From Microbacterium sp. C5A9 (GTDB lineage: Bacteria; Actinomycetota; Actinomycetes; Actinomycetales; Microbacteriaceae): 64,000 bases of DNA. Position 1 is the stretch's first letter. Every line of letters begins with the position of its first letter. The notes beneath the pieces were generated by a model. It was not told the origin of the DNA, did not search any database, and was given only the letters and a program-made list of their open reading frames with translations. Below are positions 22,201 through 30,952 of this stretch, one piece after another. Location: NCBI RefSeq assembly GCF_022627955.1, contig NZ_JABXGD010000001.1, positions 496,001 through 560,000 on the forward strand, read 5' to 3'. Made by a program: the position numbers and the translations under genes.

Positions 22201-22515
22201 ATGTGTCGAAACATCGTGCCGCTGAACAACCTCGCGCCCGCCGCCACGGACGCGGAATGTCACGACGCCGCCCTGCAGTTCGTGCGCAAGATCTCCGGAT
22301 CCACCTCGCCGTCCCGCGCGAACCAGGCGGTGTTCGATCGCGCGGTCGAGGAGATCGCCCGCGCGACGAGGGCGCTCGTCGATGACCTGACCACCTCGGC
22401 TCCGCGCAAGGACCGCGATGCCGAGGCGACCAAGCGGCGCGCGCGCTCGGCCGAGCGGTACGAGGCGATCCGCGTGTTCCAGGAGCAGAAGAGGGCCGCT
22501 CGCTCGGCCCCCTGA
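22201..22515 (+). CDS. DUF2277 family protein
   Basis: Small conserved protein of unknown function. The 104 residues begin MCRNIVPLNNLAPAATDAE and continue with AALQFVRKISGSTSPSRANQ, the hallmark of DUF2277. The rest is a charged helix ending in an Arg/Lys-rich tail. The invariant N-terminal Met-Cys-Arg-Asn supports the start. It stands alone between the guaB terminator and the signalling/glycan operon. Confidence 0.85.
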   Translation: MCRNIVPLNNLAPAATDAECHDAALQFVRKISGSTSPSRANQAVFDRAVEEIARATRALVDDLTTSAPRKDRDAEATKRRARSAERYEAIRVFQEQKRAARSAP

Positions 22516-22662
22516 CGTCGCGGCCCTCGCGCGGGCCGACGCGGCACGGGTATGCCAGTATTTAGGGAACCGCTCGACTTCCCTCGAGCCTCGGCGCGAA
22601 GGGCGCGGAGAGCTGCATGCCGGACCGCCGGCAGGGGGATTTCCCCATGGAGAGCTGAAGAT
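22516..22662 (+). other. Leader and probable promoter region of the signalling/glycan operon
   Basis: 147 bases without a convincing gene. A short AT-richer patch (TATTTA, 22558-22563) is a possible -10 for a leader of about 90 bases. A GGGGATTTCCCC hairpin (about 22635-22646) precedes the ribosome-binding site GGAGAG at 22649-22654. The octamer GAGAGCTG occurs twice. I recognise no riboswitch class. Confidence 0.3.
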
Positions 22663-23706
22663 ATGACACAGGATGCTCCGCGCGTCCTCGTCGTCGACGA
22701 CGACCCGGACGTGGCCCTGCTCGTGAAGACCGTGCTCGAGAGGCGCGCCGGCTGCGAGGTGGTGCTCGCCGAAGACGGTCTCGCCGCCACCCGGACGCTC
22801 TCCGAGTTCACTCCCGACGTCGTGGTGACCGACATCGAGATGCCCGGGCTCAGCGGGCTCGAGCTGCTGGCCGAGCTGAGACGCAGCGACCCGCTCGTCC
22901 CCGTCATCGTGATGACCGCTCACGTCTCGGTCGACTACGCGGTGTCGGCGCTGCGTGCACAGGCCGACGAGTTCCTGACGAAGCCCCTCGACAATGCAGG
23001 TCTCGTCGAGGCCGTGACGCGTCTTGCCGCCGAAGGACGGGCGCGTCGCGAGGCGAACAGGCCGAAGGAGGTCGTGCTCGCCGTCGGCGCTCACCCCGAC
23101 GACGTCGAGATCGGCATCGGAGGGCTGCTCGCGGCGCACGCGGAAGCGGGGGACTCGATCACGATCCTCACGCTCTCGCGCGGGGGCCGCGGGGGAGTTG
23201 CGGACGATCGTCAGCACGAGTCGCTGGCCGCCGCCGAGCTGCTCGGAGCCCGCCTCTTCGTCAAGGATCTCGTCGACACGGAGATCTCCGGCGGAGGCTC
23301 GACCGTGCGGCTCATCGAGGAGGTCGTGCAGGAGATCCAGCCGACGATCGTCTACACGCACTCCGCGCACGATCGGCATCAGGATCACCGCGCGGTCGGC
23401 GAGGCGACCATCGTCGCGACCCGTCGTGTGGGCACAGTGGCGTGCTATCAGAGCCCGTCGGCGACGATCGACTTCCGCCCGACCCGCTTCGTGCGCATCG
23501 ACGATTTCCTCGATCGCAAGCTGAGACTGCTCGAATGCTTCGGGTCGCAGACGGCGACCCGCGACTACCTCGAGCCCGAGTTCGTGACCGCCACCGCGCG
23601 CTACTGGTCGCGTTTCGGTGGCGGCGCGGCCGTCGAGCCGCTCGAAGTGGTGCGCGAGACCGCCGACTTCCTCGGCGCACATGAACTGACTCGGCGGGAG
23701 AGCTGA
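22663..23706 (+). CDS. Response-regulator receiver fused to a PIG-L/LmbE deacetylase
   Basis: A two-domain fusion in 347 residues. Residues 1-125 are a CheY-like receiver with acidic pocket Asp12-Asp14, phospho-acceptor Asp57 in VVVTDIEMPG, Thr85 and Lys107 in FLTKPL. Residues about 135-347 are a PIG-L zinc hydrolase with AHPDD (143-147) and a downstream histidine in RHQDH (His242). Known PIG-L enzymes remove acetyl from GlcNAc-type sugars or conjugates. Phosphorylation may therefore gate a deacetylase directly, in place of DNA binding. The start ATG 22663 has GGAGAG eight bases upstream. The next gene starts on the last base of its stop. Enzyme substrate is unknown. Confidence 0.88.
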   Translation: MTQDAPRVLVVDDDPDVALLVKTVLERRAGCEVVLAEDGLAATRTLSEFTPDVVVTDIEMPGLSGLELLAELRRSDPLVPVIVMTAHVSVDYAVSALRAQADEFLTKPLDNAGLVEAVTRLAAEGRARREANRPKEVVLAVGAHPDDVEIGIGGLLAAHAEAGDSITILTLSRGGRGGVADDRQHESLAAAELLGARLFVKDLVDTEISGGGSTVRLIEEVVQEIQPTIVYTHSAHDRHQDHRAVGEATIVATRRVGTVACYQSPSATIDFRPTRFVRIDDFLDRKLRLLECFGSQTATRDYLEPEFVTATARYWSRFGGGAAVEPLEVVRETADFLGAHELTRRES

Positions 23707-24695
23707 TGGTCGCACGCGTACTGGTCACCGGAGCCGGGGGTCCCGCCGGCGTCGCGGTGATCCGCTCCCTGCTTCGCCGCTCAGACCTCGAGATCTTCGC
23801 CGCCGACATGGACGGCTGGGCGAGCGGCATCTACCTGGTGCCGCCGACGCATCGACGTCTGGTGCCGCCGGGGCGGGCCGACGACTTCGTCCCCGCGATC
23901 GCGCGCATGGTCGAGGAGGATGCTCTCGATCTGGTGATCTCGACCGTCGACGTCGAGCTCATCGCACTCGCCGGTCGACGCGAGGAGCTCGCTCCGGCCG
24001 TGCTCGCCGCTCCGTCACAGGACACACTCTCGGTCGCGCTCGACAAGCTGCTGCTCTCCGAGCGCTGCGAGTCGACCGGACGCACTCCGCGCACCGTGCT
24101 CGCCGGACCCGACGCGCAGGCCGTGGACTGGGACTTCCCGGTGTTCGCCAAGCCCCGCCAGGGAGCGGGCAGCCGTGGCGTGAGGATGGTGCCGGATCGC
24201 ACCGCCCTCGACGCCCTGCCGATCGACGAGGGACTCATCGTGCAGGACTACCTGCCGGGCGAGGAGTACTCGGTGGACGTGATCGCGGATGCCTCCGGCG
24301 CCGTGGTCGCCGCCGTGCCCCGCACGCGCGCCCGGGTCGACTCCGGTGTCGCGATCGCCGGTCGCACAGTGCACGACGCCGAGCTCGAGGACACCGCTGC
24401 GGCGATCGCCCAGGCGATCGGACTGCTCGGCGTCGCGAACGTGCAGCTGCGTCGGGATCGCGACGGTCGCGCGGTGCTGCTCGAGGTGAACCCGCGGTTC
24501 CCCGGAGCCCTTCCGCTCACCATCGCCGCGGGGGTCGACATCCCCGCGCTCGTCGCCGACCTCTTCCTGGGGCGCGCCATCCCGCAGAGCATCCCGTTCC
24601 GCGAGGTGGCCTCGGTGCGCTTCCTCGAAGACGTGATCGTCGAGATCGACGAGGTGCTCGTGTCCGAGCACGCGGGGCACCAGGAGGAGCTGTGA
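23706..24695 (+). CDS. ATP-grasp domain protein
   Basis: Probable ATP-dependent carboxylate-amine or -thiol ligase of unknown substrate. The 329 residues have a Rossmann-like N-terminus (VLVTGAGGPAGVAVIRSLL), then an ATP-grasp core with FAKPRQGAGSRGV near 150-162, a VQDYLPGEEYSVDV strand and the metal-binding VLLEVNPRFPG near 258-268. It resembles the carbamoyl-phosphate-synthase-type fold used in surface-sugar and peptide ligases. It starts on the last base of the receiver/PIG-L gene and overlaps the PHP gene by four bases. Confidence 0.8.
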   Translation: MVARVLVTGAGGPAGVAVIRSLLRRSDLEIFAADMDGWASGIYLVPPTHRRLVPPGRADDFVPAIARMVEEDALDLVISTVDVELIALAGRREELAPAVLAAPSQDTLSVALDKLLLSERCESTGRTPRTVLAGPDAQAVDWDFPVFAKPRQGAGSRGVRMVPDRTALDALPIDEGLIVQDYLPGEEYSVDVIADASGAVVAAVPRTRARVDSGVAIAGRTVHDAELEDTAAAIAQAIGLLGVANVQLRRDRDGRAVLLEVNPRFPGALPLTIAAGVDIPALVADLFLGRAIPQSIPFREVASVRFLEDVIVEIDEVLVSEHAGHQEEL

Positions 24696-25405
24696 ACGAT
24701 GCCGTGCTGCAGGGCGATCACCACGTTCACTCGACCTTCTCGGACGATGCCGTGTCGACCCTCGCCGAGAACGTGGCCGCAGCCGCGGCGGTCGGTCTGA
24801 CCACGCTCCGTCTCGTCGACCACGTGCGTCGCTCGACGACCTGGGTGCCCGACTACCTCACGGCGGTGCGGGAGCTGCGGGTCCCCGACGGACTCACCGT
24901 CCTGACGGGTGTCGAGGCGAAGATCCTCGACGCCTCTGGCGCGCTCGACATCCCCGACCTCCCGACCGGGATCGACCGGATCCTGATCGCCGACCACCAG
25001 TTCCCGGGGATCGACGGGCCGCTGGGGCCCACCGCGGTGCGCGAGCGCATCGCGCGCGGCTGGGCTGCCGACGATGCGCTCGACCAGCTGGTCTCCGGAC
25101 TCATCGCGGCGATGCGGCGCCACCCCGGCAATCAGCTCGCACACTGCTTCTCGATCCTCCCGAAGATCGGTCTGTCCGAGGACGACCTCGGCACCGAACG
25201 GGTCCAGGCGTGGGCGCGGACCGCGGCCGAGACGGACACGCTCGTCGAGGTGAACGAGAAGTGGGGATGCCCCGGAGCACCGCTCCTGGACGCCCTGCAC
25301 GCCGCGGGCGCCGAGATCGTCGCCTCCACCGACAGCCACGTCGCCACCGAAGTCGGGCGCTATGCCCGCGTCGCCGAACTCCTCTCGCAGCGGAAAGCGC
25401 GCTGA
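24692..25405 (+). CDS. PHP domain phosphoesterase
   Basis: Probable metal-dependent phosphoesterase (PHP superfamily, as in histidinol phosphatase and polymerase exonucleases). The 237 residues have the metal motif DHHVHSTFSDD at residues 9-19, VDHVRRSTTW near 44, a mid-protein IADHQFPG and the closing STDSHVATEVGRY. The N-terminal HxH spacing and C-terminal DSH are intact, so catalysis is expected. The substrate is unknown. The GTG start overlaps the ATP-grasp stop, and its TGA overlaps the glycosyltransferase ATG by one base. Confidence 0.82.
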   Translation: MNDAVLQGDHHVHSTFSDDAVSTLAENVAAAAAVGLTTLRLVDHVRRSTTWVPDYLTAVRELRVPDGLTVLTGVEAKILDASGALDIPDLPTGIDRILIADHQFPGIDGPLGPTAVRERIARGWAADDALDQLVSGLIAAMRRHPGNQLAHCFSILPKIGLSEDDLGTERVQAWARTAAETDTLVEVNEKWGCPGAPLLDALHAAGAEIVASTDSHVATEVGRYARVAELLSQRKAR

Positions 25406-26892
25406 TGCCCGAACTCGACTGGATCGAGACGCTCGTCGTCGTCATCCTGCTCCTGTGCGTGCTCGTCGGCACGTTGCCGGTGATCAACACGGGCCTGCAG
25501 TTCCTCTCCCTGCCCCTGCACGCGTTCCGCAATCACTACGGCAAGGCGGCGCCGTATCACCCGCGTATCGCCGTGCTCATCCCGGCCTGGAACGAAGGAC
25601 TCGTGCTCGGTCAGGCGATCGAGCGACTGACGCAGCTCGAATACCCCGCCGACCGCCTGCGGATCTTCGTGATCGACGACGCCTCCACCGACGACACCCC
25701 CGAGGTGGTGGCGGCGAAGGCGGCGGCCTACCCCGGTCGGGTCGTGCACCTGCGCCGAGACCGGGGCGGTCAGGGGAAGGCCCACACGCTCAACCACGGT
25801 CTCGAGGCGGTGCTCGCGGACGAGTGGACGGAGGCAGTCCTCATCATGGACGCCGACGTGATCTTCGCCCGCGACTCGCTGCGCAAGATGAGCCGGCATC
25901 TCGCGGATCCCGACGTCGGTGCCGTCACGGCGTACATCGCCGAGGGAAGCCGCGACCGCAACTACCTCACCCGGTTCATCGCCATCGAGTACGTGATCGG
26001 CCAGCTCTCCGCCCGCCGTGTGCAGAACGTGGGAGGGGCGATCGCCTGTCTGGCCGGCGGGGCCCAGCTGCATTCGCGCGCGAACCTCGAGGCGATCGGG
26101 GGACGGATCCCGACCGGCACGCTCGCCGAGGACACGATGACCACGTTCGAGGGTCAGCTGGCCGGGCGGCGGATGGTCTTCGAACCGCACGCCGTGGTCC
26201 TGGCCGAGGAGCCGCGCACGATCGACAGCCTGTGGAAGCAGCGTCTGCGGTGGGCGCGAGGCAACGTGCAGCTGACCTCGATCTACCGCAAGCTGTGGTT
26301 CCGACCCAGTCGGGTGCACAACCTGGGCAGCTTCACGTTCGGTCTCGCGTGGTTCACGATCCTGCTCCTGCCGGCGTTCATGGTCCTCGCGGCCGCGGGC
26401 CTGCTCACCCTGCTGCTCCTGCACAGCGACATCGCCGAGTTCGTGTTCCGCTTCATGTGGATCGCTGCCGCATGCATCTACCTGTTCTCCATGCTCTACG
26501 CGGTGCAACTGGACCCCCGCATCGGACGTCAGTCGTGGCGTGAGGCGCTGATGTTCCCCGGTCTCGGCGCCCTGATCCTCATGGCGATCGCCCTCTTCCC
26601 CTGGCTGTTCGAGAGCGGTCTGCGGGAGCTGGGCTTCGCGGTGACGGATCAGACACGGTTCGTCTGGGCGGTCATCTTCTACCTGTGGGGGCCGATCTCG
26701 ATGCTCGGCATCTGGCTGGCGAGAGCCGTGGAGCCGTTGCCAGGCGGGCGCTTCTTCGCCGGGCTGCTCCTCTACGTCTGCGGCTACGGTTCGCTGCTGT
26801 GCGCGATCACGGTGGACTCGTACATCAAGGAGTGGCGTCGTGCCGACGCCGCATGGATCAAGACTGAGAAGATCGGACGGGTCGACTCATGA
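25405..26892 (+). CDS. Processive membrane glycosyltransferase, GT2 family
   Basis: Polymerises or transfers sugars at the cytoplasmic membrane. The 495-residue product has an N-terminal helix (about 9-32) and a GT-A domain with VIDDASTDD (about 90-98) and the DxD-type MDADVIF (about 149). The QRLRWARGN motif near 279 corresponds to the QxxRW of processive synthases (cellulose, hyaluronan, PgaC/IcaA). About five C-terminal helices follow. The start ATG 25405 overlaps the PHP stop. With a deacetylase in the same operon, a PNAG-like exopolymer is the simplest guess, but the sugar cannot be read. Confidence 0.88.
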   Translation: MPELDWIETLVVVILLLCVLVGTLPVINTGLQFLSLPLHAFRNHYGKAAPYHPRIAVLIPAWNEGLVLGQAIERLTQLEYPADRLRIFVIDDASTDDTPEVVAAKAAAYPGRVVHLRRDRGGQGKAHTLNHGLEAVLADEWTEAVLIMDADVIFARDSLRKMSRHLADPDVGAVTAYIAEGSRDRNYLTRFIAIEYVIGQLSARRVQNVGGAIACLAGGAQLHSRANLEAIGGRIPTGTLAEDTMTTFEGQLAGRRMVFEPHAVVLAEEPRTIDSLWKQRLRWARGNVQLTSIYRKLWFRPSRVHNLGSFTFGLAWFTILLLPAFMVLAAAGLLTLLLLHSDIAEFVFRFMWIAAACIYLFSMLYAVQLDPRIGRQSWREALMFPGLGALILMAIALFPWLFESGLRELGFAVTDQTRFVWAVIFYLWGPISMLGIWLARAVEPLPGGRFFAGLLLYVCGYGSLLCAITVDSYIKEWRRADAAWIKTEKIGRVDS

Positions 26893-27032
26893 CCGATGCG
26901 CCTCCACCCTCCCCGGAGCAGGACGAGATCGCGGCCGATGCTCGGCGCGAGAGGCGGCTGATCCCGCAGGCGCTGCTCGCTCTCGCCATCGTCGTCGTGA
27001 TCGTCGTCGTGCGAGAGCTGCTTCTGCGATGA
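26889..27032 (+). CDS. 47-residue single-pass membrane peptide
   Basis: Small gene in the overlap between the glycosyltransferase and the receiver. ATG 26889 overlaps the previous TGA (ATGA), and its own TGA overlaps the next ATG at 27029. The peptide has an acidic Pro-rich N-terminus, a basic ARRERR stop-transfer-like patch and one helix (about 27-43, ALLALAIVVVIVVV). Its perfect fit in the overlap chain supports real translation. A role as a small subunit of the synthase, like PgaD-type partners, is only a guess. Confidence 0.65.
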   Translation: MTDAPPPSPEQDEIAADARRERRLIPQALLALAIVVVIVVVRELLLR

Positions 27033-27376
27033 GTGACCGTCAGACGGCCCTGGTGGTCGAGGACAGCGCCGATCAGCGGGACCTCCTGCGGCGCTACCTC
27101 GATCGTGAGGGCTTCGACGTCGTCGCCGCCGTCGATGCGGAGTCGGCGATCGCGGCGTTCGGCGAGACCCGACCCGTCGTGGCCGTGATCGACCTTCTGC
27201 TTCCCGGCATCACGGGCGAGGAATGCGTGCGTCTGCTGCGCACCCGGCATCCGGAGTGCTTCGTGATCGTGAGTTCGGTGCTGGATCCCGGGGAATATCC
27301 CGACGCCGATGCCGCGCTGCCGAAACCCATAGTGGGGGCCGATCTGCGCAGGATCCTCCGGAGCGTCAGCCGATGA
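27029..27376 (+). CDS. Single-domain response regulator
   Basis: Stand-alone CheY-like receiver of 115 residues with no output domain. It shows Glu11/Asp12 for the metal, phospho-acceptor Asp55 in VAVIDLLLPG, Ser82 or Ser83 in the switch position and Lys99 in ALPKPI. It could shuttle phosphate between the adjacent kinase and the receiver/PIG-L protein, or bind a membrane partner. It overlaps the small membrane gene before it and the kinase after it by four bases each. Confidence 0.88.
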   Translation: MSDRQTALVVEDSADQRDLLRRYLDREGFDVVAAVDAESAIAAFGETRPVVAVIDLLLPGITGEECVRLLRTRHPECFVIVSSVLDPGEYPDADAALPKPIVGADLRRILRSVSR

Positions 27377-29154
27377 CGACCGGCCACACCGTCCAGGTGT
27401 CGCTCCAGCGGGGATGGCGTCGCTACTTCGACAACCCGACCCCGCTGATGAAGCAGGGCCCGACGGCGATCGCGGTCGGCATCGCCGCTCTGCTGATCGG
27501 CGCGATCCCGGACTTTCCGGTCTCGCACGTCGGGGGAGTGATCGTCGGGATCGGCATGGTCGGGGCGGTCACGGTGCTCGCTGCCGTGCTCTCCGCACGC
27601 GGGGTCTACGACGGATGGGTGGTCACGCTCATCCCGGTCATCGACATCCTGGGGATCGGCGTGCTGCGATCGGGCACCGGCGGAGCCGCATCGCTCTTCT
27701 CCTCGCTCGTGCTGCTGCCGGTCATCTGGATCGCGGCCGCGCCGGGCTTCCGACAGGTCTTCCTCGTCGGCGCGCTCACCTCGATCGCCCTGCTGATGCC
27801 CTACATCGCCGAGCCCCCCGAGAACGCGCTCGCCTGGCTGCGCGGTGTGATCGGACCGCTCGTGTTCGCCACCGTCGGGGCGATCGTCAACGAGCTCTCC
27901 CGGTTCCAGCGGCTGCGGATAGCCCAGGCCGAGGCGCACGTGACCGAACGGACCTCCGCACTCGCCGCCAACGAGACGACTCTCCAGAAGCTGCGCGACA
28001 GCGAGGCGCAGTATCGCGCCCTGTCGGAATCGTTCTCGAGTCTGTGGAACTCGATCACCGGGCAGGCGGTGATCGCCACCGACAACGACGGCACGATCAC
28101 GGCCTGGAATCCGGGTGCTGTCCGTCTGCTCGGGATGCCGGTCGCCGACGCCGTGGATCGGGTGCGCGTGGACCGCTTCTTCGACTCCGCCGTGCTGGCG
28201 CAGTTCGCGTCGGACGTCGATCAGGCCGCCGATCGACTGCATCCGGGGCTCCGGGCTCTGTTCGACGAGGCGGATGCCGGGGTCTCGGTCGACTCCGACG
28301 TCGAGGTGATCACGGTGGGCGGCTCGTCTGTCCCCGCACGAGTGACCGTCTCGCCCTACCAGGACACCGACGGCTCGCGACGGGGGTATCTGCTCGTGAT
28401 CACCGACGAGACGCGAGCCGTCGAGGTGGCCCGCATGAAGGACGAGTTCGTGGGGATGATCTCGCACGAGCTGCGCACGCCGCTGAGCGCGATCATCGGG
28501 TTCCTCGACCTTCTGCAGAACGATCCCGCACAGCCGCTCACCGCGGATCAGCAGGAGTTCGTCGGGATCATCGAGCGCAACGCGCAGCGGCTGCTGAACC
28601 TCGTCGGAGACCTCCTGTTCACCGCGCAGGTCGAATCGGGCCGCTTCCCTCTGGAGCGCCGGGACGCCGACGTCGGCGAGCTCGTGCGCAACGCCGTGGC
28701 CTCATCGGGGCCCCATGCCCAGCGGGAGGGGATCGAGCTCGTCGCCGAGGTGCCGACCGCCCCCGTGCGCATGTCGATCGACTCGGGCCGCATGGGGCAG
28801 GCGGTGGACAACCTGCTGTCCAACGCGATCAAGTTCACGACGGTGGGCGGCCGCGTCACCGCGAGCGTCCGCCAGGTGGACGCCGGAGTCGAGGTGGCCG
28901 TGCGCGATACGGGCGTCGGCATCCCCGAGGACGAGCAGGGCATGCTCTTCACACGCTTCTTCCGCGCCTCGACGGCGACGCGCAACGCCGTGCCGGGAGT
29001 CGGACTCGGCCTCACCATCACCCGTGCGATCGTGCTGGCTCACGGCGGATCGATGGATGTCACGAGTCGGGAGGGCGTCGGGACCGAGTTCCGGATGATC
29101 CTGCCCGTGTCTCCCCGCACCGAAGCCATTCCGATCGTCGGTCGCGCGGGGTGA
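27373..29154 (+). CDS. Membrane sensor histidine kinase with PAS domain
   Basis: 593-residue kinase from ATG 27373. About five or six helices span residues 30-175. They are followed by a short coiled segment, a PAS domain (about 225-345), a HisKA dimerisation helix with phospho-acceptor His365 in MISHELRTPL, and an HATPase_c domain with N box DNLLSNAIKF near 478, DTGVGIP and GVGLGLTI. No DNA-binding regulator is encoded nearby. Its likely partners are the two receivers in the same operon, which suggests post-translational control of enzyme activity. It is the last gene of the run that begins at 22663. Confidence 0.92.
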   Translation: MTTGHTVQVSLQRGWRRYFDNPTPLMKQGPTAIAVGIAALLIGAIPDFPVSHVGGVIVGIGMVGAVTVLAAVLSARGVYDGWVVTLIPVIDILGIGVLRSGTGGAASLFSSLVLLPVIWIAAAPGFRQVFLVGALTSIALLMPYIAEPPENALAWLRGVIGPLVFATVGAIVNELSRFQRLRIAQAEAHVTERTSALAANETTLQKLRDSEAQYRALSESFSSLWNSITGQAVIATDNDGTITAWNPGAVRLLGMPVADAVDRVRVDRFFDSAVLAQFASDVDQAADRLHPGLRALFDEADAGVSVDSDVEVITVGGSSVPARVTVSPYQDTDGSRRGYLLVITDETRAVEVARMKDEFVGMISHELRTPLSAIIGFLDLLQNDPAQPLTADQQEFVGIIERNAQRLLNLVGDLLFTAQVESGRFPLERRDADVGELVRNAVASSGPHAQREGIELVAEVPTAPVRMSIDSGRMGQAVDNLLSNAIKFTTVGGRVTASVRQVDAGVEVAVRDTGVGIPEDEQGMLFTRFFRASTATRNAVPGVGLGLTITRAIVLAHGGSMDVTSREGVGTEFRMILPVSPRTEAIPIVGRAG

Positions 29155-29197
29155 CCGCTCCGAAGTGACCGCGCGGCGCCGGCGCTCTCGTTCCTGA

Positions 29198-29203
29198 TAG
29201 CCT
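29198..29203 (+). promoter_or_regulatory. -10-like hexamer for the ABC-F gene
   Basis: TAGCCT predicts a start near 29210 and a leader of about 32 bases. GGAAGG at 29222-29227 is rather far (14 bases) from the GTG. Confidence 0.35.
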
Positions 29204-29241
29204 GGTCGGCTCGCCATGCGGGCGGAAGGACGGCACGCACG

Positions 29242-30930
29242 GTGGGATACATAGATGCAGCAGGGGTCTCGCTGACTCTTCCCGACGGCAGACCGCTGCT
29301 CGACGAGGTGACGTTCCGCGTCGGATCCGGGTCGACGAGCGCGCTGATCGGGCCGAACGGCGCGGGCAAGACGACGCTGCTCCGCATCATCCGCGGTGAT
29401 CAGGCACCCGACGCCGGTGTCGTGACGATCGACGGCGGACTCGGCGTCATGGACCAGTTCGTCGGGCACGGTGAGGCCGGGCAGACCGTGCATGAACTGC
29501 TGGTCGGCGTCGCGCCGCGTCGCATCCGCGGGGCCGCGGAAGCGCTCGAGGCTGCCGAGAACGCGCTGATCGAGCGAGACGAGCACGACACTCAGATGGC
29601 CTACGCGACGGCGATCGCCGAGTATGCGGATGCGGGCGGCTACGAGCATGAGACGGTGTGGGACCAGTGCACGGTCGCGGCGCTCGGCGTGCCCTATGAG
29701 CGGGCACGTTTCCGCGATCTCGCCACGCTCTCGGGCGGCGAGCAGAAGCGACTCGCCCTCGAGGCGCTGCTGCGCGGTCCCGACGAGGTGCTGCTCCTCG
29801 ACGAGCCCGACAACTACCTCGATGTGCCGACCAAGAGATGGCTCGAGGAGCAGCTGCGTCAGACGCCGAAGACCGTGCTGCTCGTGTCGCACGATCGTGA
29901 GCTCCTCGCACGGGCCGTCGACCGGCTGATCACGCTCGAACCCGGGGGTGCCGGTGCCTCGGCGTGGGTGCACGGCGGCGGATTCGCGACCTATCACCGG
30001 GCGCGCACCGATCGGATGGACCGACTCGACGAGCTTCGACGCCGGTGGGATGAGCAGCACGAGAAGCTGCGCATCCTCGTGGCGACGCTCAAGGTCAAGG
30101 CGTCGGCGAACGACGGGTTCGCCTCGCGATATCAGGCGGCGCAGACGCGGCTGCGCAAGTTCGAGGACGCCGGTCCGCCGGAGGAGCGGCCGCCTGCCCA
30201 GGAGTTCGACATGCGCCTGCGCGGGGCGCGCACCGGCAAGCGGGCGGTGGTGGCGCGGCGGCTCGAGCTCACGGGGCTGATGAGGCCGTTCGACGCGGAG
30301 GTCTGGTACGGCGATCGCGTCGCCGTGCTCGGGTCCAACGGCTCGGGGAAGTCGCACTTCCTGAGGCTGCTCGCGCGCGGCGGCAGCGACCCCGATCCGG
30401 CTCTCGGCCACGTCACTTCGACGGGGGAGCAGCTCGCCGACGTCGAGCATGCCGGTCGAGCGGTCCTCGGCGCCCGCGTCGTGCCCGGCCTGTTCGCGCA
30501 GACGCACGCGCATCCGGAGTTCATCGGGCGCACGCTGCTCGAGATCCTGCACAGGGGAGACGAGCGACGGGCGGGGATGCCTCGGGATGCCGCGAGCTCG
30601 GCCCTCGACCGCTACGGCCTCGTGCGACAGGCGCAGCAGACGTTCGACTCGCTCTCGGGCGGGCAGCAGGCGCGCTTCCAGGTGCTGCTGCTCGAGCTCT
30701 CGGGGGCGACACTGCTGCTGCTGGACGAACCCACGGACAACCTCGACATCGAATCCGCCGAGGCTCTCGAAGCGGCGCTCGTGCGTTTCGAGGGCACCGT
30801 GCTCGCGGTCACGCACGACCGCTGGTTCGCGCGCTCGTTCGACCGGTTCCTCGTCTTCGGCTCGGAGGGAGACGTCTACGAGGCCGACGAGCCCGTCTGG
30901 GACGAGCGCCGGGTCGCGCGAGCGCGCTGA
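29242..30930 (+). CDS. ABC-F family ATPase (ribosome-associated)
   Basis: Soluble protein with two ABC domains and no membrane part, the layout of translational ABC-F factors that bind the ribosomal E site. The 562 residues contain Walker A GPNGAGKTTLL (about 36) and SNGSGKSHFL (about 364). The signatures are LSGGEQKRLAL and LSGGQQARFQV, and the Walker B regions are LLLDEPDNYLDVP and LLLDEPTDNLDIE. A charged linker lies between the halves. It starts with GTG, because the nearby ATG frame closes after 12 codons. Whether it protects from an antibiotic or acts in general translation is open. Confidence 0.88.
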   Translation: MGYIDAAGVSLTLPDGRPLLDEVTFRVGSGSTSALIGPNGAGKTTLLRIIRGDQAPDAGVVTIDGGLGVMDQFVGHGEAGQTVHELLVGVAPRRIRGAAEALEAAENALIERDEHDTQMAYATAIAEYADAGGYEHETVWDQCTVAALGVPYERARFRDLATLSGGEQKRLALEALLRGPDEVLLLDEPDNYLDVPTKRWLEEQLRQTPKTVLLVSHDRELLARAVDRLITLEPGGAGASAWVHGGGFATYHRARTDRMDRLDELRRRWDEQHEKLRILVATLKVKASANDGFASRYQAAQTRLRKFEDAGPPEERPPAQEFDMRLRGARTGKRAVVARRLELTGLMRPFDAEVWYGDRVAVLGSNGSGKSHFLRLLARGGSDPDPALGHVTSTGEQLADVEHAGRAVLGARVVPGLFAQTHAHPEFIGRTLLEILHRGDERRAGMPRDAASSALDRYGLVRQAQQTFDSLSGGQQARFQVLLLELSGATLLLLDEPTDNLDIESAEALEAALVRFEGTVLAVTHDRWFARSFDRFLVFGSEGDVYEADEPVWDERRVARAR

Positions 30931-30952
30931 GGCCGTCGCGCGACCGCGTGCC

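Noticed and set aside
22516..22662. Riboswitch in the leader of the signalling/glycan operon
   Set aside because: Small hairpins are present, but no conserved core of a known riboswitch class could be recognised.
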